Virus record (IMG/VR): IMGVR_UViG_3300042465_002707
Span: 1-39,668 of that record
Source: a virus
DNA length: 39,668 nucleotides
Direction: 5' to 3' (one strand)
In this document: positions 29,657-38,864 of the stretch, in pieces
Layout of the letters: each line of letters begins with the position of its first letter
Position numbering within the stretch: the stretch's first letter is position 1
Translations under genes and position numbers: made by a program
Notes under the pieces: model-generated
Database searches by the model: none
What the model saw: only the letters and a program-made list of their open reading frames with translations
Told to the model about the DNA's origin: nothing

Positions 29657-30171
29657 TCCTTTGACCTTGCGGGGTTGCCGTAAACTACACAATCGGCAGG
29701 TACATCTTTGACCACTACCGAACCAAGACCGACCAATGCACCGTTGTTTATGACTATCCTATTACGAACGGTCACGCCCAACTTCAATTTAACCCCGTCC
29801 TTAATCATAGCATAACCGCCTATGATAGTTCCCGTACATACCTCGCAGCCGTTGCCTATAAAAACATCATGCCCGATATGTGAGTGAGCCATTATGATAT
29901 TGTTCGACCCGATAGAAGTACAATCACCCTCTTTGAACGGCCTTTGAATCGTGACAAGTTCGCTGATAACGTTGTCATCGCCTATGATAACATGACCCTT
30001 GAAATCATCCTGTGACACGCCACGCATTTCACCGTTCGACCCGATAACGCAGTAAGCTCCTATCCAGTTACCCGTACCAAGTTTCACATTCGGGTGAACT
30101 ATCGCGGTACGGTGGATGTAGTTACCGTCTATGTTGATCCAATCGCTGTTATACAAGTCCTGATTTGACAT
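29653..30171 (-). CDS. LpxA-like hexapeptide acyltransferase (172 aa)
   Basis: A left-handed beta-helix protein: hexapeptide repeats run through most of the chain (IHRTAIVHPNVKLGTGNWIG, GDDNVISE, IGSNNIIMAHSHIGHDVFIGNGC, IGGYAMIKDG). The MAHSHIGHD segment matches the LpxA signature in which a His acts as general base. Members transfer acyl or acetyl groups to amino-sugars. The protein is shorter than LpxA (about 260 aa) and lacks its C-terminal helical domain, closer to sugar O/N-acetyltransferases. It ends YGNPARSKE, typical of sugar acetyltransferases. In the cassette it likely modifies a sugar before or after transfer. Confidence 0.85.
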   Translation of the reverse strand: MSNQDLYNSDWINIDGNYIHRTAIVHPNVKLGTGNWIGAYCVIGSNGEMRGVSQDDFKGHVIIGDDNVISELVTIQRPFKEGDCTSIGSNNIIMAHSHIGHDVFIGNGCEVCTGTIIGGYAMIKDGVKLKLGVTVRNRIVINNGALVGLGSVVVKDVPADCVVYGNPARSKE

Positions 30172-31468
30172 GGGCTGTCCATTCTTTATTGGTGAAGTGA
30201 GGGTTACTGAATCCTCTTTTCTTGGCTACGAGTATTTCATCAGGTAGGCCGCTTATGTCCTTCAATATCCGTTTACCGAATAGGTATTTTTTGGGCAATG
30301 ACAACGCGAAGTCAACCAGTTCGTTGTCAAGAAATGGGTAGCGTGTTTCCATCGTATGCCACCCGCCCATCCTATCCTCAACGACCAATATACCACGAAG
30401 GTACGCCCAATCATACGCATCGTGGGTAATGTCGTAACGCTTGCCATACACGCCCGTTCTGTTAATCACAGCATGAATGTCCTTGTCATATCGGTGTGTG
30501 TAACCTTTGAAAACCTCGTCACCTCCCGCGCCTGAATAGACCACTTTACAGAACTTTGATGCAAGTTCAGCCAAGGCGAAATTGGTGTAGCAACTACCCA
30601 CCTTCGGGTCGTCCAATGCCTGTAGTACCCGGTCCTTATACTTGGCCGCCATATCGTCATTGCAGATCATGGTGTAATGGTTGCCCGTTGTATTGGTCTT
30701 GATGCCTTCAATCTCACTTGATGCGTTCAGGTAGTCCATTGAAAAGCAATAGTCTGGGCTGAACCATTTGGCTATCATTCCAGAATCAATGCCTCCACTA
30801 AGGTAGCAACCCGCGCCCTCGTATCGGTTACGTTCAACAACCCGTGACCATATTCGTTTGAGTTCGTCCTTCGCTGCTTGATAGCTTATATCAATCTTGT
30901 CAGGCTTTGGAAACGGTAAACATTGCACCCGTGTCACGCCTAAATAAATAGTGTCTGGAGTCATTACACCTAGCGAATACTCCCAATCTTCCAACGCATG
31001 AAAGTCAATGTCAAGGTCAACTACCGCTTTGATTCCTTTGACCTCCGAACAGATGTATGTCGTTTTGAATCGCTTGTAAATGTAAAGCTGTTTAATTCCG
31101 TATCTATCCGTGAAGTAATGAATACCGTTGGCATCATGATACAACACGGCAAAGAAACCGTTGAGCCTATCGAGTGGCATATCATGCGATACCCACCAAG
31201 CTAATAGTTCGGTATCGCTCTCAGCAATTAAACTATTTTCGCTTGCTAGTTCCTTCCAGTTACTTATGTAACCATTAAGCCAAAGCGTTACATCCTTATA
31301 TCTGCATGGCTGTGAATACACATCATTTGTAATCGGTAAATGAGTGAAGTAAACGTCTAGGTTCTCAATCTTTGTAAGAGTCGATGTTATACCGCGTCTG
31401 CGAATAGCCACGCCCATTGTAGATGCAATATACCTGTCACCGTTAATTACGGCCGCTATCCCGCACAT
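30149..31468 (-). CDS. Asparagine synthase-like glutamine amidotransferase (439 aa)
   Basis: A class II glutamine amidotransferase fused to an ATP-pyrophosphatase synthetase domain, as in AsnB. N-terminal nucleophile C2 (MCGIAAV), glutamine-site segments RRRG (23-26), NGYISN (65-70) and ESDTE (83-87); synthetase P-loop LSGGIDSG (223-230), SGAGGDE (312-318) and the ETRYPFLD element. All key residues for ATP-dependent amidation are present; E. coli AsnB has about 554 residues, so this is a compact form. AsnB relatives in glycan loci amidate sugar acids. Finding one in a phage virion operon, between glycosyltransferases, is unusual. Overlaps both neighbours by 23-26 bases. Confidence 0.9.
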   Translation of the reverse strand: MCGIAAVINGDRYIASTMGVAIRRRGITSTLTKIENLDVYFTHLPITNDVYSQPCRYKDVTLWLNGYISNWKELASENSLIAESDTELLAWWVSHDMPLDRLNGFFAVLYHDANGIHYFTDRYGIKQLYIYKRFKTTYICSEVKGIKAVVDLDIDFHALEDWEYSLGVMTPDTIYLGVTRVQCLPFPKPDKIDISYQAAKDELKRIWSRVVERNRYEGAGCYLSGGIDSGMIAKWFSPDYCFSMDYLNASSEIEGIKTNTTGNHYTMICNDDMAAKYKDRVLQALDDPKVGSCYTNFALAELASKFCKVVYSGAGGDEVFKGYTHRYDKDIHAVINRTGVYGKRYDITHDAYDWAYLRGILVVEDRMGGWHTMETRYPFLDNELVDFALSLPKKYLFGKRILKDISGLPDEILVAKKRGFSNPHFTNKEWTAHVKSGLV

Positions 31469-32294
31469 TGAATCTTGATGTTATTACAGATTGGTCAATG
31501 TAAGAAGTATTCGGCCAAAGTTCAAACGGTGTCATGTTCGTTGAACTCTTAACGTCAACCGCGAACAATCCGCTATCTTTTAACCTGAATGTCTTAACGT
31601 GCCTGTTGGCCTTTAACAATTTACCCTGCATGGAATTGTCCAAAAAGTCCGAGTGTTGAACTTCCCACGGTCTGCACTTCCATTCTTTCAATAGTGATGC
31701 GCTTATTACACGACCAGCCCCGCACGTATGGCCTTTACGTTGCCTGTCGATGTAGCCGCCCCAATAGCTTGCCCTTCCTGTTGTGGTGTCATAGAAGTAC
31801 CAATCCAACACACCGATGAAGTCGTAACCCTTTTTCATAAGGCGTATGAACTCGTTCAACAGTTCCTTTGAAATAAGATCGTCCGAGCCTAAACAGATAA
31901 CGTGGGAATAACCATCCTCAACCGCTTTAATGGTCGTGGCGTTCATCTTCGTTGCAAGTGGTTGGTTCTCAATTTCAATGTACTTGAAACCGTACTTTTC
32001 CGCTTGTCGTTGGCTTACTTTTCCCTCACTCCCCGCAACTATCACATCTATTCCAAGCGTGGCCGTATGTTTGGCGAATATGTCAAAGATGTCGGGTCGC
32101 TTCCACATTCCCGTAACAATGACTGGATTGACCTTTGATGTTTGGATGAGCGGTGTCGGAATCTGCCTTTCCGCGTGGCCGCTTCCAATTATTCTATCAA
32201 CGTAATTAGGTTTGAACCTGTTTTCAGAAACAACCTCGCCTACCTTATAGACGTTGCCGTTGTGGTCAAATAGTTGCTTTAGGATTACAAGCAT
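31443..32294 (-). CDS. GT-A glycosyltransferase with N-terminal small domain (283 aa)
   Basis: Residues 55-250 form a GT-A-like enzyme: NPVIVTGMWKRPDIF at the start, VICLGSDDLIS with the acidic SDD at 137-139, and GVLDWYFYDTTTG...CGAGRVIS further on. The first 45 residues (HNGNVYKVGEVVSENRF) look like a small SH3-type beta domain often found as a phage add-on, suggesting anchoring to a virion or partner. First gene of the sugar cassette, 48 bases after the fibre-like gene. Sugar and acceptor unknown. Confidence 0.75.
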   Translation of the reverse strand: MLVILKQLFDHNGNVYKVGEVVSENRFKPNYVDRIIGSGHAERQIPTPLIQTSKVNPVIVTGMWKRPDIFDIFAKHTATLGIDVIVAGSEGKVSQRQAEKYGFKYIEIENQPLATKMNATTIKAVEDGYSHVICLGSDDLISKELLNEFIRLMKKGYDFIGVLDWYFYDTTTGRASYWGGYIDRQRKGHTCGAGRVISASLLKEWKCRPWEVQHSDFLDNSMQGKLLKANRHVKTFRLKDSGLFAVDVKSSTNMTPFELWPNTSYIDQSVITSRFNVRDSGRN

Positions 32295-32342
32295 AAATCA
32301 GTTTTCAATGTGACATTCCAAGTCCTCAGAGTATTCGTTTCA

Positions 32343-32867
32343 TCAGTCGATAACTATTCGGTAAGTAATGCCAACCGCGATATTCGAATCTCCCGTTATC
32401 GGTTCGCCTGTTGTGTTGGTAACGAATACATCCGTTGCCGTAAGCACTTGCGTCTGCCCTGCCGTTGGGTTGGTCTGGGAATATGATGTGGTTGTCTTGC
32501 TAACGGTTGAAGCTAGAAAGTTATTGCCTATCGTTCCAAGTGCTGCCGCGCCTCCGTTGGTCAATTGTAGCTGAGTGTTTGTGGCATAGGCCGCGCTTCC
32601 GTATTGAATGGTGGCCGAAGCCCCAAGTATCTCAACGTGGTAACCCGTTGGAACGGTCAACCCGAACGCTTTAGGAACGCTGTTAAGTGTCAATACTTCG
32701 GATGTTGGAATGGTCACGGTTGCAAACCGAATCCCGCCAAAGTAGTTATCATTCAGCCCTTCCAACGTGGCCTGTTTGACCGTGCCATCAGGTGCAAGGA
32801 TAAGGAATGTAACGTCATCCGTGTAATCGGTTGAAGATGCTGCGGGGTATTGTGAGAATCGTGCCAT
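32343..32867 (-). CDS. Fibre/decoration-like virion protein (174 aa)
   Basis: A 174-residue protein with the start MARFSQYPAASSTDYTDDVTFLIL, typical of short N-terminal anchor segments of head-fibre or tail-fibre-like proteins in Bacteroidota phages, followed by a Thr/Ala-rich beta-structured domain (TIPTSEVLTLNSVPKAFGLTVPTGYHVEILG). Rich in Ser/Thr, so a potential target for O-glycosylation by the adjacent cassette (inference). Placed between tail-tip and glycosyltransferase genes; starts two bases after the stop of the 516-aa gene. Confidence 0.65.
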   Translation of the reverse strand: MARFSQYPAASSTDYTDDVTFLILAPDGTVKQATLEGLNDNYFGGIRFATVTIPTSEVLTLNSVPKAFGLTVPTGYHVEILGASATIQYGSAAYATNTQLQLTNGGAAALGTIGNNFLASTVSKTTTSYSQTNPTAGQTQVLTATDVFVTNTTGEPITGDSNIAVGITYRIVID

Positions 32868-32869
32868 TT

Positions 32870-34420
32870 TTAAGGTGTTGTTATTGCTGAATCTGCTTGA
32901 TCGTTAATCGTTTCTAATTTCTGGTCAAATATAGGTGAACCGCCAACAGCGCATCCTACTGACGCACTTGATAACCTCCTGTTCTCAATCAATTGAGTCT
33001 TGATGCTTACGTTGATCGTAACGCCTCCGCTATCTTCGTTACCATCCCAACTAATAGATGGGTATTCGTCATCCTCAACGAAGTATTCAACGTCATCAAT
33101 ATAGAAGTGGTCGGCCTGTCCGAAAAGCATAGCGAAGTCATGCATGAACTCCTTGCCGTCAAAGCCAAGTTCCCTCGCCTTGCGTGAACGTGCGTAGTAG
33201 GTCGCCTTTGTGCCGCGTGAATTATCGTAGGCCATTCGTTCCATTGGATAGTTGGAACGGTTAAGGCTTGCGGGTATTCTCATCAACGGCCTGAATCCCG
33301 TGTTAGCGAACCCGAAGCCAAGAGCATCCGAATCATTGCACAATGCCAACGCCAATGTCTTGCAGTCAAATGACGACCTGACATTTATCACATTGCTTAG
33401 ATAGTATTCCTGAGTTGTTCGGTCAATCGACATATCCGTTACCTCGAATGTCTGAGTGCCTGACGATGAATTGCCTATCATTATGAATGACGTGCCGTTT
33501 GAGACAATGGTTTCCGTAAACGTGCCATTTGTGCTTCTGACAACCCCGTTAGTTGTACCTAATCGAACATTGAACAGGTCGTTCCCGCCCATACCCGAAA
33601 GAGTGTAGGTTAAATTGTAAGAAACCTCATCACACACCACATGGTTCAATATCGCTTGGCCTGCGGTTGATCCGTTGTAAGTAGCTATTCCGTTTGCTAT
33701 TGTCCAACTTCCAGCAAGTGACCAATTGAATAGACCCGTTTCAAAGTCTAAAGGAATGATACCGCGATTGGCACACGGGCAAGGATCAACAACCGCTATA
33801 TGATAACATCCGTCAGGTATTGACAACGTTTCCCAATCGATCGTAGCCGTAAAATAGCCGTCCTCGAAATTGAAGTAACCGTCTGCCGTTAATAGCACCT
33901 CAACGGGTGTGAGATTCTCGTCAACGATCGCAACTGAAAAGTTTGTGTTGATCGTCATCACTTGGATGTTCGACACGCAAACCGCGAAGCTAGAACCTAC
34001 TGAGAATATGGCCGCAGAATCCGCAACTATCCAACGGGTGTAACTTCCGCTTACTGTGAATGATTCTAAGTAAGTGCCGTATTGAACCACGCAGCCCGAT
34101 TCAGAAACCGAAAGGTCGAATGTCAGGCGGATGAGAACGTCATCAGCAACGGGTGCTATCTGAGACAACACCCCGTATATTCCTGAAGTGTGGCAAGCGT
34201 TACCATCGAACACATCCCAATTAACCCCGACCGTCCAATTGGTCGAGCCGTCAAAGTTTCCGTTACGGATAACATTCACGTCAGTACCGCACGGCTCAAG
34301 CTGCATCTGGAATTGAGTAATGTCACCATACTCAGCAAGGACTTTCAATCCGCTATCTTCCAGCCAACAGTCATCCTCTTGGTCGAATACTATCGGTTGA
34401 TTTGGAATGAGATTAGCCAT
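32870..34420 (-). CDS. Tail-tip protein with carbohydrate-binding-like domains (516 aa)
   Basis: A 516-residue structural protein. Two jelly-roll-like segments recur: residues about 49-165 (NVIRNGNFDGSTNWTVGVNWDV...) and 225-335 (LFNWSLAGSWTIANGIATYNG...), both with the 'N-W' openings seen in carbohydrate-binding modules. The last 150 residues are a different, more compact part ending in a strand-rich VTINVSIKTQLIENRR. Follows the 635-aa tail protein with an 8-base overlap. Likely a tail-tip or receptor-contact protein; binding partner unknown. Confidence 0.65.
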   Translation of the reverse strand: MANLIPNQPIVFDQEDDCWLEDSGLKVLAEYGDITQFQMQLEPCGTDVNVIRNGNFDGSTNWTVGVNWDVFDGNACHTSGIYGVLSQIAPVADDVLIRLTFDLSVSESGCVVQYGTYLESFTVSGSYTRWIVADSAAIFSVGSSFAVCVSNIQVMTINTNFSVAIVDENLTPVEVLLTADGYFNFEDGYFTATIDWETLSIPDGCYHIAVVDPCPCANRGIIPLDFETGLFNWSLAGSWTIANGIATYNGSTAGQAILNHVVCDEVSYNLTYTLSGMGGNDLFNVRLGTTNGVVRSTNGTFTETIVSNGTSFIMIGNSSSGTQTFEVTDMSIDRTTQEYYLSNVINVRSSFDCKTLALALCNDSDALGFGFANTGFRPLMRIPASLNRSNYPMERMAYDNSRGTKATYYARSRKARELGFDGKEFMHDFAMLFGQADHFYIDDVEYFVEDDEYPSISWDGNEDSGGVTINVSIKTQLIENRRLSSASVGCAVGGSPIFDQKLETINDQADSAITTP

Positions 34421-36320
34421 TTTTACCTAACATTTCTAGTTGCGCTCCTCCTGTTAACTTTCGCTCAATATCTTGCAGCCACACGTTCGTTGAACCACTT
34501 AGATAGCTAACTGGAATCCTATCAAATGGATTACTCTTAATTGCCTTCCAATCGCTTAACGATATAGGAAACTCAAAGTTATTCTTTATTTGAAAGACGT
34601 TAGATGAATCATAAGTTTGCCAAGCACCGCCCAAAGGGTCGAAGCATCGGAAGGTAGAACCCGTGTAAACATCACCCATTGCGCCAATCGTTCTAGCACC
34701 TACGTATTCACCCGCGTTAAGGTAGAATGTTGCGCCTCCTGTTATTCTGAATAGACCACCTCCGATTGGTACTCCTAATGGCAGATAATAACCACCACCG
34801 CCACCGCCTAAAGTGTTTGAAATCATCTTAGCAATAAACCAATTGTTTGAGTTGGTTATTACGTCAATCTCAAATGAATAGACTGCGTTATTCGGTGCAG
34901 TATAAATGCCAATATCCATTACCTGATTATACAGCGTACCGCCCGTTGGGTCGAATTGGTCGTAAGGAACAAATGGAAAGTAAACGCTTGAAGCAATTGA
35001 GAAGTTAGCATTGACATCATTCCAAGGCAACGGGCTTGATTGGTCGGGTTGAAATCCATTCAATGAAGACGTAGGAAAGTAATTGAACGACTGGTTTATA
35101 AGGCATCCATCGTTACCACTTCCGAGAAAGTTGTATATCGTTTGCGGTATTTGACCAAACCACCTAATCGCTACGTTCCTATTACTGAAATAATCATTGA
35201 AGTAGAAATCAGTTACAGAGCCAGGCTTTGCGGTCACTTGCGATTGATTAGCTACGTTAAGATTGAGAATAAAAACGCTATCATCGTAGTCTGCATTATC
35301 AGTGCCTCCCATACTTCCAGCACTTGGTAGAACGTCCTGAATGATATTGGTATCTGGTATCAATGCTGATAACTTCAAATCTAGGTAGGTGTCAATATTG
35401 CATTGACCACCCAAGTGATATTCCTCTTCGCGTGTTCCATTGAACCGTATGTCTTGAAGATAGTTCGTTTGTGTGCTATCCTCCGAACTACCGAACTTAA
35501 CCCTAGCATAAAGCGTGTTGGTATCTAGTTCTTGGCTTAAATCTCGTACGTTGTCAAATGATACCGTTGTGCTATCCTTTTTAAAGTAGTCCTTATCTTC
35601 TATGCGAATGTTTCCATTCTCAAATGACATAGCTAAATTGTGCAGCTTATTAAGGTCACCGAACAAATCAACGAACGATATAACGGGTTCATTACTTCCG
35701 CCCGTTCTTATACTAAGCCCCGTCATTATAACGCTGTAAACGTGCGGTTCTGAATTGGTGTTATAATCAAAGTAGTCAGAAACAAAGCCAATCGATCCGT
35801 CAGAAACGAAAGTTATAATAGAACTAAGCGCATCGAATATTCTAATCCCTGCGCGACTTGTAACGCTATTTGCAGTCGTTGGACTGAATATTTCTATATC
35901 CGTTTGGCTTGTCACCGTGTATGCGATGCCGTTCTTTGTTTTACCTACGCTCAATGAACACTCAATCGAACGATTATTAACCACCAATGAAGTGATTGAA
36001 TCGTCTTGTATTTCACATACCGCCCATTTCTTATCAGGCCACCAAACCACATCGGACAACTTAATGAATCCAGTAAAATCAATACCGTCAGGGCTGTCTA
36101 AGTCCTTGATATTAATAACGGCATCATCACAAACGCTTGCAAGCCATTTGTTCCTTAGATAGTCGTATTCGCTACCAATGAAAGTAATAGTCCCGTTAAT
36201 CTCTAAAAGGTAAGTAGATAGGTCGTAAGAATAGTAAAGATGTTCTGATATTTCAGTAACGCCTATCGGTTCGGCTACGACTGTATTCCCATCAAGTGTA
36301 ACTCTAAGCATATCCGCCAC
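34413..36320 (-). CDS. Distal tail / tail-tip protein (635 aa)
   Basis: A 635-residue, strongly beta-type protein right after the tape measure gene, the place of distal-tail and tail-associated proteins in siphoviruses. The first 300 residues look like a Dit/Tal-type platform (TGFIKLSDVVWWPDKKWAVCEIQDDS); the C-terminal part has a poly-Gly loop (LGGGGGGYYLPLG) inside a jelly-roll-like domain. Overlaps the tape measure gene by 17 bases. More AT-rich than its neighbours, as receptor-side genes that recombine often are. No catalytic motif seen. Confidence 0.65.
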   Translation of the reverse strand: MADMLRVTLDGNTVVAEPIGVTEISEHLYYSYDLSTYLLEINGTITFIGSEYDYLRNKWLASVCDDAVINIKDLDSPDGIDFTGFIKLSDVVWWPDKKWAVCEIQDDSITSLVVNNRSIECSLSVGKTKNGIAYTVTSQTDIEIFSPTTANSVTSRAGIRIFDALSSIITFVSDGSIGFVSDYFDYNTNSEPHVYSVIMTGLSIRTGGSNEPVISFVDLFGDLNKLHNLAMSFENGNIRIEDKDYFKKDSTTVSFDNVRDLSQELDTNTLYARVKFGSSEDSTQTNYLQDIRFNGTREEEYHLGGQCNIDTYLDLKLSALIPDTNIIQDVLPSAGSMGGTDNADYDDSVFILNLNVANQSQVTAKPGSVTDFYFNDYFSNRNVAIRWFGQIPQTIYNFLGSGNDGCLINQSFNYFPTSSLNGFQPDQSSPLPWNDVNANFSIASSVYFPFVPYDQFDPTGGTLYNQVMDIGIYTAPNNAVYSFEIDVITNSNNWFIAKMISNTLGGGGGGYYLPLGVPIGGGLFRITGGATFYLNAGEYVGARTIGAMGDVYTGSTFRCFDPLGGAWQTYDSSNVFQIKNNFEFPISLSDWKAIKSNPFDRIPVSYLSGSTNVWLQDIERKLTGGAQLEMLGKNG

Positions 36321-38565
36321 GTTTACGAGGTTTAAGAACTTGTCTTAGTTCCTGTACAATGAATCTAGCACTATCCTTTTCAGATGTTCGCATCCTATCT
36401 AAACCCCTTATCAGATTCTTATCGTTAAAGTTATTTTGTAGCATGAATGAAGCACCCATCCCCTCAAATCCGCCCGCTAATACTTGATCAATCGCTGGAG
36501 TGATTATGTTCTCAAACTTGTAAGATTCCCACCCTCCTTTACGAATGGCTGTAAACATTGCTTTGTGTTTCTTTGTTTCTTCGGCTGTCATTACACTTTC
36601 ACCTTTTGACAACTTAGCATCAATACTATCACTTGTTCCTGTTCCTTTTCCTTTTAGGTCAATAACACCTTTGGCGAATTGTGGCGTAGGTGTCGCGGCT
36701 ATGATAGCTACCTCCGCAGCTACTGAAGCGGCTACAATTGCAGCTAATGCTGGGCCTCCTTGATTGAAAGCATTAATAACAGCGGAAGCACCGTTTACTA
36801 TTGCATTGAATATGTTAAAAGTCTTTTGGTCTTCCGCTTGTTGCGTTAATATCTCACGTCTTTTTTGGTCGTATTTATCCCTAGTTATTAACCCTTGCTG
36901 AAGTTGGTACTCTAAATTTGCTAACTCCTCATCGGCTAAAGCCCTGTTCAATGCCGCCAAATTATTCATTAAGTCAGTTATGGCAGAAGCATACATGTTC
37001 CATTGCTGTAATGATTGCTCTTGTTGTGCTAATTCCGCATCAGACATCCCGTCAAACCAAGGCTTTCCACTTGAATTAGTTGGATCACCAACACCCATCG
37101 CGCTTATGTCAGGATAGCCAGCCGAAGGGTCTATTTGATTATCGTTGAAGTTCTTAATCTTCTGCTCAAGTTCATCAACCGCAATAGACGCATCTTTGTA
37201 TTGTTGCGAGAACTCAGGACTTGTTTCGAGTATTTTCCTTTGCTTACTTAGCATCTTGTTCAGACCTGCAATGCTTGAACTCATGGCTTGCACAACTGGA
37301 ATACCTGTTGACTGCATCATGGTATATTCCATAAGTCTTAACTTGGCTATTTTTTCAAGTTGTTCGCGTAGTTCTTTCTGTTCCTTAGTTTCCTCCCCAA
37401 GCAATGCCGCAAGTTCTGCCCTTAGTTGCTTTTCCTTTTCGCGGAGTGGTCTTATTGCGTTGACTGCCGTTGCCTCGTTTTTGATAGCGTCAACTACGTC
37501 CTGTATTGCTTTCTCATAGTAGGCTACGTTTTTGATTTCTTCTTTTTGAGCCTCTGTCGCTGTTTCGGTAGCCGCCTTAACTTCTACGGTTGCCTTTTGT
37601 TGCTTATGCAGCTTATCTATGTTTTCATCAATAACACCGTTAGTCAGCCCTAGTATTTCCCTAAGTAACTGATAAGCCCCAACATTTCCTTGAATTAGCG
37701 AATTAAGTACTTTGAATGGTTCTAAGACACCTTCAACCGCATTAGAAATACCTTTCATTACGATACTAAGCCCGTCAAATCCTTCTAAGTTTAGTAGTTG
37801 CCCTGTCTTAGAAATCTCTGCATTGAGTTCTGAAAATTGGCTTATCAATTCCTTGCCAAGTGATACCTTGAAGTTATCAAATGCAACACCTATCTGCGCA
37901 ATCTTATCAGCCGTAGTATCGGCCTGATCGCCCATCTTAGCCATCTCCTCCGTAGCAATGTCACCTACTGCCTGTGCAATGTCACCGACCGAAGCTGTTT
38001 CAGTTCCTACGCCTTTCAGCTTGTCACGCAATGCAACCGCGCTGATACCAAGGTTGTCAAGGATCAAAGGAGACTTTCGCCCGATACCAAGTATGATCGA
38101 ATCAACAAGGTAATCCACGCTTTCACCCGTTTCCCTCGCCCGTGCCTGTGCGAATTTGAACAACGATGCAAGGTTCTCAAGTGGTATCTTGAAGTTAGAA
38201 GCCTTGACCGCGTTCTGCATCAGTACCAAGTCCGTTACAGTTCCCCGTGTCGCATCCCTCAATCCTTGAAGATACTGACCGCCTCCGATACGTTTGAACG
38301 CCCTTTCAACACCTTCGGCCTGTGCTGCCAACTTGACCGTTTCCGCACCGAAAGCAATGAGTTCACGCGCACCGAAAGCAACACCGATGGCCGCGCCTAC
38401 TTTGGATAGGCTGCTTACCATGCTCGATGACATATCCTTGAAATCCTGTTCTGTCTTTTTGGTTGCCTGATCGACCTTATTGACCTTGCCAGCCAAAGCG
38501 TCCAATTGCTTCAACGCTTGGTCAACCTTTACAGTATATTCGGCTACGATCTTATCAGTTGCCAC
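36304..38565 (-). CDS. Tape measure protein (753 aa)
   Basis: A 753-residue, helical protein with an N-terminal coiled coil (VDQALKQLDALAGKVNKVDQATKKTEQDF), a hydrophobic middle (INAFNQGGPALAAIVAASVAAEVAIIAATP) and a basic end. This architecture and its place behind the chaperone-like pair mark the tape measure, which sets tail length and takes part in DNA ejection. At about 0.15 nm per residue it predicts a tail near 110 nm. No lytic-transglycosylase or peptidase motif is visible. Confidence 0.88.
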   Translation of the reverse strand: MATDKIVAEYTVKVDQALKQLDALAGKVNKVDQATKKTEQDFKDMSSSMVSSLSKVGAAIGVAFGARELIAFGAETVKLAAQAEGVERAFKRIGGGQYLQGLRDATRGTVTDLVLMQNAVKASNFKIPLENLASLFKFAQARARETGESVDYLVDSIILGIGRKSPLILDNLGISAVALRDKLKGVGTETASVGDIAQAVGDIATEEMAKMGDQADTTADKIAQIGVAFDNFKVSLGKELISQFSELNAEISKTGQLLNLEGFDGLSIVMKGISNAVEGVLEPFKVLNSLIQGNVGAYQLLREILGLTNGVIDENIDKLHKQQKATVEVKAATETATEAQKEEIKNVAYYEKAIQDVVDAIKNEATAVNAIRPLREKEKQLRAELAALLGEETKEQKELREQLEKIAKLRLMEYTMMQSTGIPVVQAMSSSIAGLNKMLSKQRKILETSPEFSQQYKDASIAVDELEQKIKNFNDNQIDPSAGYPDISAMGVGDPTNSSGKPWFDGMSDAELAQQEQSLQQWNMYASAITDLMNNLAALNRALADEELANLEYQLQQGLITRDKYDQKRREILTQQAEDQKTFNIFNAIVNGASAVINAFNQGGPALAAIVAASVAAEVAIIAATPTPQFAKGVIDLKGKGTGTSDSIDAKLSKGESVMTAEETKKHKAMFTAIRKGGWESYKFENIITPAIDQVLAGGFEGMGASFMLQNNFNDKNLIRGLDRMRTSEKDSARFIVQELRQVLKPRKRGGYA

Positions 38566-38594
38566 GCGAACACGGATAGAATGGTGTTAGAAGG

Positions 38595-38864
38595 TTATCG
38601 TGAAGCCGCCTTCTTATCGCGCTCGTTACGTGCTTTCTCAAGCCGTTGGGCAAATATACGTAATTCAAAGATGAAACGCTTACCATCCAACGCCATAAGG
38701 TAATCGAATCGCTCAGGCGTGTCGCTCAATACATTACGGACGAACTCAATGAACTTGTAAGAGTTGGTTGCTACCCCTTGTCTGAGTTCATCGAAAGAAG
38801 AATATTCCTTTCGTTTCTTGCCTCCTTTAGTGCCTCTTGCCACCCTGTTAAGAGCATCTTCCAT
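38595..38864 (-). CDS. Tail assembly chaperone, frameshift extension (89+ aa)
   Basis: This frame lies -1 relative to the 226-aa gene and overlaps it by 94 bases; it is open upstream of its ATG up to 38939, just ahead of the T9 run at 38918-38926. The product is basic and helical (RFDYLMALDGKRFIFELRIFAQRLEKARNERDKK). The order 'short gene + overlapping -1 frame + tape measure' is the lambda G/GT arrangement, so it is probably made mainly as a fusion, though the ATG at 38862-38864 might also be used. Confidence 0.7.
   Translation of the reverse strand: MEDALNRVARGTKGGKKRKEYSSFDELRQGVATNSYKFIEFVRNVLSDTPERFDYLMALDGKRFIFELRIFAQRLEKARNERDKKAASR

Noticed and set aside
32925-32935. TATATTTG in the 3' end of the 516-aa gene
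   Set aside because: No -33 element, inside coding sequence.
38655-38662. TATATTTG box near the end of the 89-aa frame, ahead of the tape measure gene
   Set aside because: No TTTG or TTG at a suitable distance, and it lies in a conserved-looking coding stretch; likely chance.
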